A stretch of DNA of 64,000 nt, taken from positions 24,052 through 88,051 of the forward strand of contig DAIDKO010000096.1 in the NCBI GenBank assembly GCA_027450005.1. The letters run 5' to 3'. The notes beneath the pieces were generated by a model. That model was given only the letters and a program-made list of their open reading frames with translations. It made no database searches and was not told the origin of the DNA. Shown here piece after piece: positions 33,219-42,400 of the stretch; within the stretch, counting starts at the first letter, position 1; each line of letters begins with the position of its first letter. The DNA is from Rhodanobacter sp. (lineage in GTDB: Bacteria; Pseudomonadota; Gammaproteobacteria; Xanthomonadales; Rhodanobacteraceae). The position numbers and the translations under genes were made by a program.

Positions 33219-34619
33219 ATGACAGATCTCGACCATAGCCTGAGCCGCCTGCGCGAGGCGCAGGCGCGCGAACCGTTGCCGGCCTGGGCGCCACGTGTCG
33301 AACGCCTTCGCGCGCTGGAACGCCTGCTGCTGGCGCACCGCGCGGAGATCGCCGCGGCAATCCACGCCGACTTCGGCAACCGCCCGATGGAGGAAACCGA
33401 GCTCCTGGAGGTCTTCCCCAGCCTCTCGGCGGTGCGCCACGCATTGCGCCATGGCAAGCGCTGGATGCGGCCGAAGCGGCGTTTCGCCGACCTGCTGTTC
33501 CTGCCCGCGCATATCGAACTGCGTCCGCAGCCGCTGGGCGTGGTCGGCATCATCGTGCCGTGGAACTACCCGCTCTACCTCGCCGTGGGGCCGCTGGTCG
33601 ACGCGCTGGCGGCAGGCAACCGCGCGATGCTGAAAATGAGCGAATACACGCCGGGTTTCTCCGCGCTGTTCGCCGAACTCGTGGCCAAATACTTTCGCAA
33701 CGACGAAGTGTGGGTGGTGAATGGCGATGCCGCCGTGGGCCAAGCGTTCGCCGCGCTGCCGTTCGACCACCTGCTGTTCACCGGCTCCACCGCGGTGGGC
33801 CATCACGTGATGCGCGCCGCCTCGGCCAACCTGACCCCGGTAACGCTGGAGTTGGGCGGCAAGTCGCCGGCGCTGATCGGCCCCGGGGCGCGACTTGAGC
33901 ACGCGGCCGAGCGCATCGTGTTCGGCAAACTGATCAACGCCGGACAGACCTGCATAGCTCCCGACTACGTGCTGCTGCCGCGCGCGCGCGTGGCGGAATT
34001 CACCGCCGCCGCGCGGGCCGCGGCGGCGCGCCTGTACCCTGATCTGGCGCGCAATGCGCAATACGCCAGCATCGCCACCGAGCGCCACTACGCGCGGCTG
34101 TCCACGCTACGCGACGAGGCGAAGGCCGCCGGCGCCATCGTCGAGCCGCTGTCCGACGCCGCGCCCGACGCTGGGCGCCGCCTGCTGCCGCCCGTCATGC
34201 TGGCTGACGTGCGCGACGACATGACGGTGATGCAGGAGGAAATCTTCGGCCCGTTGCTGCCGTTGGTGCCCTATGACACGTTGGACGAGGCGATCGCCTT
34301 CGTCCGCGCGCGCCCGCATCCGCTTGCGCTGTACCTGTTCGAGACCGAACAGAAGCTGATCGACCGCGTGCTCGCAGGCACCCACGCCGGCGGCGTCACC
34401 GTCAACGACACGCTCTACCACATCGCCCAGCACGGCCTGCCGTTCGGCGGCGTCGGCGCTTCCGGCATGGGGGGTTACCACGGCGAAGCGGGCTTCCGCA
34501 CCTTCTCGCACCTGAAGCCCGTGTTCCGCCAAGCGCGCTGGAACGGCGTGGGGCTACTCAACCCGCCTTATGGAGTGCGTTTCAAGCGCATGCTGGCGCT
34601 GATGCTTAAGCGCGGTTGA
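33219..34619 (+). CDS. calB: Coniferyl-aldehyde dehydrogenase type aldehyde dehydrogenase
   Basis: The 466-residue NAD(P)-dependent aldehyde dehydrogenase matches the short class without N-terminal extension. Catalytic motifs: IVPWNYPLYLAVGP, FTGSTAVG (cofactor loop), ELGGKSPALIG (general base Glu near 211) and NAGQTCIAPDYV with the nucleophile Cys (near 245). The sequence NAGQTCIAPDYVL is the signature of the coniferyl-aldehyde/long-chain group, with a hydrophobic C-terminus (FKRMLALMLKRG) that may tether it to the membrane. It probably oxidises aromatic or fatty aldehydes to acids. There are no operon partners: an SDR remnant lies upstream and a bidirectional terminator downstream. Confidence 0.88.
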   Translation: MTDLDHSLSRLREAQAREPLPAWAPRVERLRALERLLLAHRAEIAAAIHADFGNRPMEETELLEVFPSLSAVRHALRHGKRWMRPKRRFADLLFLPAHIELRPQPLGVVGIIVPWNYPLYLAVGPLVDALAAGNRAMLKMSEYTPGFSALFAELVAKYFRNDEVWVVNGDAAVGQAFAALPFDHLLFTGSTAVGHHVMRAASANLTPVTLELGGKSPALIGPGARLEHAAERIVFGKLINAGQTCIAPDYVLLPRARVAEFTAAARAAAARLYPDLARNAQYASIATERHYARLSTLRDEAKAAGAIVEPLSDAAPDAGRRLLPPVMLADVRDDMTVMQEEIFGPLLPLVPYDTLDEAIAFVRARPHPLALYLFETEQKLIDRVLAGTHAGGVTVNDTLYHIAQHGLPFGGVGASGMGGYHGEAGFRTFSHLKPVFRQARWNGVGLLNPPYGVRFKRMLALMLKRG

Positions 34620-34634
34620 AGCCAGCAGGCCTAC

Positions 34635-34672
34635 GAAAAGGCCTCCCCGAGAACTTACGGAGAGGCCTTTTC
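34635..34672. terminator. Bidirectional terminator between the aldehyde dehydrogenase and FadL genes
   Basis: An 11-bp stem (GAAAAGGCCTC and GAGGCCTTTTC) gives a T-run on both strands. It is placed between two convergent genes. Confidence 0.85.
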
Positions 34673-34850
34673 AAATCAAATGCAGAAACGCCTGTCTGAG
34701 GGCGGAAAAGTGCTGTCATTCACTTTCCTGACTCGTCGAATCCGGACCGCGCCGACCTCGGCTCCGCGGGTTGGTCGCTGACGCGCTCGGCACACGAGCG
34801 ATCCATCCTTGGATCGCGCTTTCAGGCCGTCTTGCGCCGGCCGGAAGTCA

Positions 34851-36377
34851 TCAGAACTTGTACTGCGCGGACAGGCTGAGCAGGTTGCCGTAGTCGTTGA
34901 AGCTGCCGGTGAGCACGTCGCCGGTGGCGCTGACGGCGCCGTCCACACCCGCATGGCTCACGAAGATGTGGGCGTACGAGGCGTTGATCTCGAAGTTCTT
35001 GCTGGCCTTGTACCCGATACCGAACGCGAGCATGCGGCGGGCGCCGTCGGGCACGCGCGGGTCACGGTTGCTGGCCGTCATCGGAGCCTGGTCGACCGAG
35101 ACGCCGGCGCGCAGGGTCAGCCGGCTGGTCGCGTAGTACTCGCCGCCCACCGCGATGTAATAGGTGTCGCGCCAGTTGAACGGCAACACGGTGGCAGGCT
35201 GCCCCGCATTGGCGTAGTTCAGCGTGAGGCTGCGCATCACGCTCCACTGCGTCCACGACACGTCGGCGCCGAGGCCGAACTTGTCTTCCTGATGCCAGTA
35301 GCTCAACGTGGCGACGGCCGGATTGGTGAGGCGCGCGGTGCCCTCGGTGTGCTGGAACGGCGGAATGCTGCCGGAAAGCTGCGGGTTCGCCAGCAACAGG
35401 TCGTAGCCGGCCGTGGTGGTGAAGTTGGCGGTGCCATGGATGTCATGGCTGATGCGCGAGCGATAATTCAGGCCCACGCGATCGTTGGCGGTCGGCTTCC
35501 AGTACGTGCCCACCTGCCAGCCCCAGGCCCACTTGTGGCCCTTGACGGCGGCGTAGCCGTCCACTCCGGGCGGAGTCAACGCGGCCACGCCTGCCGCAGC
35601 GGCACCCGCCTGCTGCTGGGCCTGCGCCGAGATCATCGCGATCTGCGCCTGGGCCGCTGCCGGCGTCATTACGCCAGCCGCTACCGCGGCCTGGATCTGT
35701 GCAACCGCCGCCGCCACCTGCGTGGCCGCGTTGGTGGCGATACCTTGCTGGATGCCCAAGCCAACGGCATTGAAGTTGATCGCGTTGGTCAGGTCGGCAT
35801 CGGTGCGCTCGGCGATGGCACTGGCGCCGACGCTCCACTCGTCGTTGACCTTGAACGAAGCCGACAGAGTGGCGTCGGAGGACCTCAGCGAGGTCTTGAT
35901 GGCGTCGTAGCGGCCCATCCAATTGTTGTTGTACTCGGTCTGGAAGCCGAACGGCACGCCGAGCGCGAAGCCGAGGTTGACCCGATCGCTGACCTTGGTG
36001 GCGATGGCCAGCGCCGGCACCGGCAGCGTGGTGCCGGCATCGCCACCGTTGCCGCCACTGATCGGCTGGCCGGTCACGTCGTGCGCACTGCCGCTGAACC
36101 TGGCGCTGAAGTTGATTGCGGTGATGTCGGCCTGCATATGGGTGCCGTTGAGGTCGCTCATCGCCGCCGGATTGTTCTCCACCACCGATACGTCACCGCC
36201 GGCCGTGGTGGAGCCCGCATAGGCGCGCCCCATGCCCTGAGCACTGTTCTCATGCAGTTGGAAGGCGCTGGCGTGGGCCATGCCCGGCGCAACCAGAGCG
36301 CCCGCAACGGCCGCGCTGAGCGCAGCGAGCGCCAATGGACGGGAGCCGTTCGGGAGGAAACGATTGGACTTGTGCAT
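34851..36377 (-). CDS. fadL: Outer membrane fatty-acid transport protein (FadL/OmpP1 family)
   Basis: The 508-residue outer-membrane protein starts at 36377 (MHKSNRFLP), with AGGAG upstream. A signal peptide is followed by SAFQLHENSAQGMGRAYAG, the conserved hatch-domain start of FadL (NSA...G.AGA), and ENNPAAMSDL (NPA motif). Beta strands alternate to the C-terminal phenylalanine (LLSLSAQYKF), as in 14-stranded barrels. An alanine/glutamine-rich insert at about 225-285 (AATQVAAAVAQIQAAVAAG) looks like an added extracellular loop and is unusual. FadL takes up long-chain fatty acids and other hydrophobic compounds; neighbouring fatty-aldehyde metabolism would suit that role. Confidence 0.92.
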   Translation of the reverse strand: MHKSNRFLPNGSRPLALAALSAAVAGALVAPGMAHASAFQLHENSAQGMGRAYAGSTTAGGDVSVVENNPAAMSDLNGTHMQADITAINFSARFSGSAHDVTGQPISGGNGGDAGTTLPVPALAIATKVSDRVNLGFALGVPFGFQTEYNNNWMGRYDAIKTSLRSSDATLSASFKVNDEWSVGASAIAERTDADLTNAINFNAVGLGIQQGIATNAATQVAAAVAQIQAAVAAGVMTPAAAQAQIAMISAQAQQQAGAAAAGVAALTPPGVDGYAAVKGHKWAWGWQVGTYWKPTANDRVGLNYRSRISHDIHGTANFTTTAGYDLLLANPQLSGSIPPFQHTEGTARLTNPAVATLSYWHQEDKFGLGADVSWTQWSVMRSLTLNYANAGQPATVLPFNWRDTYYIAVGGEYYATSRLTLRAGVSVDQAPMTASNRDPRVPDGARRMLAFGIGYKASKNFEINASYAHIFVSHAGVDGAVSATGDVLTGSFNDYGNLLSLSAQYKF

Positions 36378-36562
36378 GACGCACTCCTGCAGCTCAGGCA
36401 AATGGGCTAGTGTGGGTGGGTCGCATAAAATTCAAACGACTGTTTAACATTCGCGACCGCACTGTGCCTGCCTGTTCCGAGGTTTGCAAGGGCCGGCGCA
36501 GCAAACGGCGCGGCCGTTGCGGGGATAATGCGCGCCGACGCAAACGCTGCCGGGGACCCATC

Positions 36563-36856
36563 ATGCAATGCTACGTCTACGCCAGCTGCCGCAAGCCGGA
36601 TGCCTATCTGTGGCTGGCCAAACGCGACGGTTTCGACGTGCTGCCCGAGTCTTTGCGCGAGGCGCTTGGCAAGCTGCGCTTCGCACTCGAGCTGCAACTG
36701 GATGTGCGGCGTCGCCTGCCCCGCGAAGACACCGCACAGGTGCTGGCGCACCTGCGCGAGCGGGGCTGGCACCTGCAGCTGCCACCGGAAGGCGCGCTCG
36801 CCGGCGCGAACCATCCCGCCTACGGCGCCGCCCTGCATGATGCGCCGGGCGATTGA
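36563..36856 (+). CDS. YcgL domain protein
   Basis: The 97-residue protein starts at 36563 (MQCYVYASCRK). The family motifs are present: YVYASCRKPDAYLWLAKRDGFDVLPESLREALG (in part YLWLAKRDGF; LPESLREALG), then LHL-type central strands and HAHVRQHLREHGWHLQLPP-like: LAHLRERGWHLQLPPEG. It is of usual size. YcgL proteins are widespread in gammaproteobacteria and linked to RNA metabolism in other species; the role here is unknown. It stands alone, divergent from fadL and upstream of the ankyrin gene. Confidence 0.88.
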   Translation: MQCYVYASCRKPDAYLWLAKRDGFDVLPESLREALGKLRFALELQLDVRRRLPREDTAQVLAHLRERGWHLQLPPEGALAGANHPAYGAALHDAPGD

Positions 36857-36903
36857 TCAAGCCGCGTTAACGTGAGGTTACCGTCTGGCATCCTCACGCT
36901 TCC

Positions 36904-36909
36904 TATACT
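36904..36909 (+). promoter_or_regulatory. -10 element TATACT directly before the ankyrin gene
   Basis: TATACT ends 6 bases before the ATG at 36916, so transcription would begin at or next to the A of the start codon. There is no ribosome binding site, so a leaderless mRNA is predicted. No good -35 was found at 17 bases. Confidence 0.5.
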
Positions 36910-36915
36910 GTCTGG

Positions 36916-39900
36916 ATGACCCAAACCCATTCGCGCCGACGCCCCACGTTCCTGCAGGCACTCGCCTGGTTCATTCCCGGTCTGCTCGCCGTGGCGCTGG
37001 CCGGCCTGGTGGCCCACCCGCTGACCCTGATCCCGTTGCTGCTGGCAAACGCGCTGACCATGGCCGCTGTGTGCCACGCGATCGGCTTCGAGCCCGAGCC
37101 CAGCTTCTCGCGCACCGTCCTGCGTCGCGGCGCTGCGCATCTGGTGATGCTCACCGGCTACGCGGTGATCGTGTTCGCGCTGGTGGCATGGCCGATGCTC
37201 TCGCTGTCGCAATCGCACAGCCTGTCCGCCACGCTGGCGCTGGTCGCCACCCTGGTGCTGGCGCTGGCCGTCCTGTGGCGCCCATGGCCCGCCTTCGGCC
37301 TGGTGTTCGTGTGGGACGACGCGTACCCGGCCCGCCACGACGGCTCGTGGATTTTCACCGCCACGCTGCGCAGCCTGATGTTCGGCCGCCATCTCGCGCG
37401 CGAGGAGCGCTTCTTCAGCCACTTCCTGCCCGCCTCGCTGGCCTTGCTGGCGATGACCTGGTGCGCCATCGCGCTGAGCGGCCTGTACGGCATGCTGCCG
37501 CCGGAAATCCGGACCGCCGCGCTCGCGCTGTATGGCGTGCTGGTGTTGCCGCTGGGTTGCCTGGTGCTGGCCAACCGCACCTTGCGCGCCTTGCTGTGCG
37601 CGCAGCATGACCGCCATCGTCGGCGGGTCGAGCACGCCGCTGAGATGGCTGCCACCCCAGTCGAAGTCACGCTACTGACCGAGCGGGAACGCACTGCCGG
37701 CGCGCCCGAACAGGCTGCTGCGCTGCTCGCCGCCACCCGCGACGGCGACATCGAGCGTGCGCTGGCACTGGTCGAAGCCGGTGCCGATCCAGCGACCGCG
37801 CCGCCCGCCGGCGACCGCGACCAGCGTCCGGTGCTGATGCTCGCCGCGCTGCTGCCGGACACCCGGCTACTACGTACGCTGATCGCCAAGGGCGCCGACG
37901 TCAACCACGCCACGGGCGGGCTCACGCCGCTGCTGGCCGCCACCCGCGACAGCGTGCATGGCCGCGCCGAAGCGGTGATGACACTACTGGCCAACGGCGC
38001 CGATCCGCTCGCCGCCGATGCCGAAGGCCGCACCGCCCTGCACGGCGCGGTGCTGTGCGAGGAGCCGATGGTGGCGGCGATGCTGCTGGATGCCGGCGCA
38101 CCGGTCAACGCGCTGGACCAGGCCGGCGCCAGTCCGCTCGCGGTGGCCTGCCGCGCCGCCAACTGGCCGCTAGCGAAATTCCTGCTGGAGCACGGCGCAA
38201 AGCCCGCACCGGCCAACGGCGAGCCTGCGCTGGTCGCTGCCGCCGGTATCGCCGACGATGATCCCGCCGGGGTGAAGCTTCTGCTCAAGCACCGTGCTGC
38301 CGTGAACGCGGTGGACGCACTTCGCCGCAGTGCATTGATCGCCGCCGCCGCCGAAGGCCACGAACAGATCGCCCGCGCGCTGTGCGCCGCCGGTGCCGAT
38401 GTCATGCTGGCCGACCATCGCGGCAGCACCGCACTAATGGAAGCCGCGCGTGCCGGCGCGGTGGGCATCGTGCAGCGATTGGCCGAGGCGCAGCCCGATG
38501 CTCGCGTGCGCGACAGCCATGGCCGCGACGCGCTCACCCTTGCCTGCCAGTCGCCGCGCGCGCATGCCGATACCGTGCGCGCCCTGCTCGCACTGGGCGC
38601 CGAGCCGAAAACGCCCGGCAACGATGGCCGCAGCGCGCTCGACCATGCCGCCGCTGCCGGTCGCTGGGACCTGGTCGCCCTGCTCGATCCGGAAACCCCG
38701 CTGCCGGCCAGCCTCGGCCGGGCGGCGCTGTCCAGCGGCTCCGATACGCCGTCGCACCTGCTCGATGCGCTGCGATTCGGACACTGGGCCATCGTTTCCG
38801 GCTTCGCCGCGCGCGTGCGCGAGTGGCCGCAGGCGCAGCTTGCCCAGCTTTATCTCGACCTGGCCCAGCCCGGCCTAGGCCAGGCGCGACGCTGGTTGCT
38901 GGATCACGGCCTGGCCGCCGAGGCACGCCTGGCCGCGCAACAGCCCGACGACGAACAGGGTGACGAAGTGGCCGACGACGGCGAGCGCGCCGCGCTGCCG
39001 CCGCTGGGGCGCCGACTGTTCGATGCCTTGCTGCTACAGCTTCCTGCTTCCACCGAAGCCGTCGAGGACCTGCTGCAGGCCGGTGCCACGCCCGCTGGCG
39101 CCGGCCTGCTCGCGCAGGCGCTGCAACGCCTCGGTGGCTCTGCGCAGGGTGCGGCCTTGCTGCTGACGCTGCTGGAGCGCGGCGCCGATCCGTTCGGCCC
39201 CGATGCGCGCGAGCGCACGCCGCTGCACCTTGCCGCGGCGAACGGGCAAACGGAGGTACTGCAGGTGCTGCTGGCACGCGGCTGCAATCCGAACGCCTGC
39301 GATCGCGACGGCCGCACGCCGCTGTTCGCCGCTCTGGAGCACGGCGAAGCCTCGCTGCCGCTGGTGCGCGCGCTGATCGCCCACGGCGCTGATGCCGAGT
39401 CCAGCGACGCCAACGGCGAGACTCCGCTGGGCCTGGCGCTGGAGCATCCGGCTGTCGAGCGCTGGCTGAACTGGGACCGCTGGCCGCGCCCACGCCGTCC
39501 ATTGCGCGCCGACGACCTGCCCGCGGCAGCGCAGGCCGGTGCGCTGGTCGCCGTGCAGCGATTGCTGGAACTGGGTTTTGCCGTCGACACCGTCGACGCG
39601 CACGGCGCCAGCGCACTGTTGCACGCCTGCGGCGCGGGCCACCGCGAAATCGCCGCCTGCCTGCTCGAAGCCGGTGCCGATACCGCGCTGGCTGCTGCCA
39701 ACGGCATCACCCCGCTAGCCGCCGCGGTGACCGGCGGTCGCGAGAGCACGGTAACGCTGCTCCTGCAGCACAAGGCCGAGATCGACCAGCGCCTGCCGAA
39801 CCAGAGCACCGCGTTGATGGTGGCCGCCGCGATGGGTCGCCCCGAACTGGTCGAGGCGCTGCTGGCTGCCGGCGCCGCGGTCGATGCCGTGGATGCGCAC

Positions 39901-40383
39901 GGCCACAGTGCGCTGCATGCGGCCGCGCAGTTCGGCTTCGAGCATAACGACAGTCTGCGCGCACGCCGCCTGCTCGACGCGCTGCTCCGGCACGGCGCCG
40001 CCGTGAACCGCGCCGACGGCGAAGGCAAGACCGCGCTGCTGTTGCTGCTCGGCGGATCGCAACGCCCCGGCAGCGAATGCGACGCCACCCACCTCGGCGC
40101 ACTGGTTCCCGTGCTGCTGGAAGCCGGCGCCGACGTGGCGCACGCTGACCAGCGCGGTGTCACCGCGCTGCACGCCTGCGCCATGCATGCCCTCCTTGCA
40201 CCCGCACGCGTGTTGCTGTCGCGCGGTGCCGACCGCGCTGCCAGCGATGCCTTCGGTCGCACCGCCGCCGACGTGGCCCGCCAGCTCGGCTACGTGGACA
40301 TCGCCCACGAACTAGCCGTGCGCAGCAGCGCCATCCCCAGCGTACGGCAGACCCTGCGGCAACCGGCGCAACCGGCGGAGTGA
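36916..40383 (+). CDS. Membrane-anchored ankyrin-repeat protein
   Basis: The 1155-residue protein has two parts. Residues 1 to about 225 are hydrophobic, with about six predicted helices (for example FLQALAWFIPGLLAVALAGL; SLALLAMTWCAIALSGLYG), resembling a small membrane domain. From about 240 to the end it is a series of roughly twenty ankyrin repeats, many with the consensus GxTPLxxA and GADVNxxD (GRTALHGAVLCEEPMVAAML, HGHSALHAAAQFG, RGVTALHACAMH). The start lacks a ribosome binding site and is preceded by a -10 hexamer, so it is probably leaderless. Ankyrin arrays bind proteins; the size suggests a membrane scaffold or a secreted-effector-like interactor, but no partner is apparent. Confidence 0.88.
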   Translation: MTQTHSRRRPTFLQALAWFIPGLLAVALAGLVAHPLTLIPLLLANALTMAAVCHAIGFEPEPSFSRTVLRRGAAHLVMLTGYAVIVFALVAWPMLSLSQSHSLSATLALVATLVLALAVLWRPWPAFGLVFVWDDAYPARHDGSWIFTATLRSLMFGRHLAREERFFSHFLPASLALLAMTWCAIALSGLYGMLPPEIRTAALALYGVLVLPLGCLVLANRTLRALLCAQHDRHRRRVEHAAEMAATPVEVTLLTERERTAGAPEQAAALLAATRDGDIERALALVEAGADPATAPPAGDRDQRPVLMLAALLPDTRLLRTLIAKGADVNHATGGLTPLLAATRDSVHGRAEAVMTLLANGADPLAADAEGRTALHGAVLCEEPMVAAMLLDAGAPVNALDQAGASPLAVACRAANWPLAKFLLEHGAKPAPANGEPALVAAAGIADDDPAGVKLLLKHRAAVNAVDALRRSALIAAAAEGHEQIARALCAAGADVMLADHRGSTALMEAARAGAVGIVQRLAEAQPDARVRDSHGRDALTLACQSPRAHADTVRALLALGAEPKTPGNDGRSALDHAAAAGRWDLVALLDPETPLPASLGRAALSSGSDTPSHLLDALRFGHWAIVSGFAARVREWPQAQLAQLYLDLAQPGLGQARRWLLDHGLAAEARLAAQQPDDEQGDEVADDGERAALPPLGRRLFDALLLQLPASTEAVEDLLQAGATPAGAGLLAQALQRLGGSAQGAALLLTLLERGADPFGPDARERTPLHLAAANGQTEVLQVLLARGCNPNACDRDGRTPLFAALEHGEASLPLVRALIAHGADAESSDANGETPLGLALEHPAVERWLNWDRWPRPRRPLRADDLPAAAQAGALVAVQRLLELGFAVDTVDAHGASALLHACGAGHREIAACLLEAGADTALAAANGITPLAAAVTGGRESTVTLLLQHKAEIDQRLPNQSTALMVAAAMGRPELVEALLAAGAAVDAVDAHGHSALHAAAQFGFEHNDSLRARRLLDALLRHGAAVNRADGEGKTALLLLLGGSQRPGSECDATHLGALVPVLLEAGADVAHADQRGVTALHACAMHALLAPARVLLSRGADRAASDAFGRTAADVARQLGYVDIAHELAVRSSAIPSVRQTLRQPAQPAE

Positions 40384-40475
40384 GCGCCGTGGTTCGCTGA
40401 ACCGCCCGTCACACCGGCGCAGGCCGGATCGGCGGAGCGGCAAGCCGGCTCATGGTTGTTCCGACACGGGCGCGC

Positions 40476-42302
40476 TCACTTCTCCTCGGCCAGCGGCTTG
40501 TCCGCATCCCGCTCGCGCGCCCGTGGCTCGCTGTCCGCCTCGAACAACTTTTCGAGTTCGGCCAGCGCCTCCTTGGTGGTCTGCACCAACTTGGCCTCGT
40601 CGTCGTAGACCAAGTATTGCGCCTTGATCAGCTCGGCGTCCTGGCGACGGAAGCGCTCCACGCGGTCGGTAGCGCGCTCCGGCGTCATGCCCAGCGCAAC
40701 CAGCGCCTGCTTGCTCATCTTGAGGCTGGAATAGAGCGTCTCGCGGACCGGCTCGTCCACGCCGAGGTCCATCAGTCGCCAGACGTGCTGGCGGTTGCGC
40801 GCACGCGCCACGATCTTGAGGTGGGGATACATGCGCTTCACCACGCGCGCCACGTGCAGGCTGGATTCGGGATCGTCGCTGGCCAGCACGAATACCTCGG
40901 CCTTGTCCGCCTGCGCCGCTCGCAGCAGCTCGGGCCGTGCGGGGTCGCCGTAGAAGATGTCGTTCCAGCCGCCGAAGCGACGCACCAGATCCATCTGCTC
41001 GACCGAGTGGTCGAGCGCCACGAACGGGATGCCTTCGGTGCGCAGGATGCGCGCCACGATCTGCCCCATGCGGCCATAGCCGGCGAGGATGACGCGCGGC
41101 GAGTGCGCCACGATGGTGTCGAAATCGCGCGCCGGTTTGCGCACCTTGCGCGCGCCCAAAACCTTGGCCAGGGCCGCCACTAGCAGCGGCGTCAACGCCA
41201 TCGACAGGGTGATCGCCAGCACCAGCAGGTTGTGCTGGCGCGCACTGATGAGTCCCTTTTCATCGGCCAACTTGAGCACCACGAAGGCGAACTCGCCGCC
41301 GCAGGCCAGCAGTGCCGCAAGGCGCAGCGCGTCGCCGCGCTCCAGCGCGCCGACGATGCGCCCCAGCGGCCACAGCAACGCACCCTTCAGCAGCAGCAGC
41401 GCAGCCACCAGCTCCAGTACCAGCCAGGGCTCGCGCAGCAACAGCGAGACATCCATGGCCATGCCCACGCTGATGAAGAACAGGCCAAGCAGCAACCCCT
41501 TGAACGGCTCGATGTTGGATTCGAGCTCGTGGCGGTATTCCGAATCGGCCAGCAGCACGCCGGCCAGGAAGGCGCCCAGCGTCACCGACAGACCGGTCAC
41601 CTCCATCAGCAGCGCCACGCCCATCACCACTAGCAGCGCGGTGGCGGTGGACACCTCCACGGCGTCCGCCTTCGCCACGAAGCGGAACACCGGCCGCAGT
41701 AGATAACGGCCGCCCACGATCACCGCCACGATCACGCCCACCGCACGCAACGCGCCGCGCAGGTCGAAGCCGTGGCTGCCCGTACTGGCGAGGAACGGTA
41801 CCGCCGCGATCAGCGGGATCGCCGCGAGATCCTGGAACAGCAGGATCGCGAACGCCTGCCGCCCGTAGGCCGCGCCGGTTTCCTTGCGCTCGCCCAGGAT
41901 CTGCAAACCGAACGCGGTGGACGACAGGGCGAGGCTGCCGCCCACGACCAGGGCCGCACCTGGCGTGAAGCCCAGCAGCGACCACACGATCGTGCCGATC
42001 ACCGCACTGGTCGCCAGCACCTGTAGCAAGCCAGTGCCGAACACCGGGCGCCGCATCACCCACAGGCGCTGCGGCGAGAGCTCCAAACCGATCACGAACA
42101 GCATCAGCACGACGCCGAATTCGGAGATCGCCGCGATGCCGCCGTTGTCGGCCACCAGGCGCAGCGCCTGCGGCCCGATCGCGACGCCGGCCAGCAGGTA
42201 GCCGAGCACCGCGCCCAGCTTGAAGCGCTTGGTCAACGGCACAGCAATCACCGTGGCCAGCAGGAACACCACGGCCACCTGCAGGAAATGATGGCTGTCC
42301 AC
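40476..42302 (-). CDS. CPA2-family cation/proton antiporter (KefB/KefC-like)
   Basis: The 608-residue protein has about 12-13 helices (residues 1-385) of a Na+/H+-exchanger fold, with LGYLLAGVAIGP, GLELSP and SLALSSTAFGLQIL as CPA2 signatures and LLFQDLAAIPL with the ion-pair Asp. After a linker comes a RCK/TrkA-N domain: VILAGYGRMGQIVARIL (GxGxxG nucleotide site) and YGDPARPELL. These domains regulate potassium efflux in response to NAD(H) or glutathione adducts in KefB/KefC. The start is GTG at 42302. It converges with the ankyrin gene. The exact ion and ligand cannot be told from sequence. Confidence 0.9.
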   Translation of the reverse strand: MDSHHFLQVAVVFLLATVIAVPLTKRFKLGAVLGYLLAGVAIGPQALRLVADNGGIAAISEFGVVLMLFVIGLELSPQRLWVMRRPVFGTGLLQVLATSAVIGTIVWSLLGFTPGAALVVGGSLALSSTAFGLQILGERKETGAAYGRQAFAILLFQDLAAIPLIAAVPFLASTGSHGFDLRGALRAVGVIVAVIVGGRYLLRPVFRFVAKADAVEVSTATALLVVMGVALLMEVTGLSVTLGAFLAGVLLADSEYRHELESNIEPFKGLLLGLFFISVGMAMDVSLLLREPWLVLELVAALLLLKGALLWPLGRIVGALERGDALRLAALLACGGEFAFVVLKLADEKGLISARQHNLLVLAITLSMALTPLLVAALAKVLGARKVRKPARDFDTIVAHSPRVILAGYGRMGQIVARILRTEGIPFVALDHSVEQMDLVRRFGGWNDIFYGDPARPELLRAAQADKAEVFVLASDDPESSLHVARVVKRMYPHLKIVARARNRQHVWRLMDLGVDEPVRETLYSSLKMSKQALVALGMTPERATDRVERFRRQDAELIKAQYLVYDDEAKLVQTTKEALAELEKLFEADSEPRARERDADKPLAEEK

Positions 42303-42400
42303 GAGCGCTCTCGATCCGTTGGCGAGACCCGATTATTCCACGCAACCTCGTTCACCGGCGGTGCTGCCACGGCAGGCCGCGGCATGGGATCATCCCGGCC

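Noticed and set aside
32557-33444. A 295-codon minus-strand frame opposite the SDR remnant and the aldehyde dehydrogenase start
   Set aside because: It spans two plus-strand genes and an intergenic hairpin, has no recognisable domain, and is explained by high GC.
34809-36410. A 533-codon plus-strand frame opposite fadL
   Set aside because: Antisense to a well-supported outer membrane protein; arginine/valine/histidine-rich shadow composition.
37158-40262. Large minus-strand open frames across the ankyrin gene
   Set aside because: They are antisense shadows of GC-rich repeat codons; they lack ribosome binding sites and domain signatures, while the plus strand encodes a clear ankyrin array.
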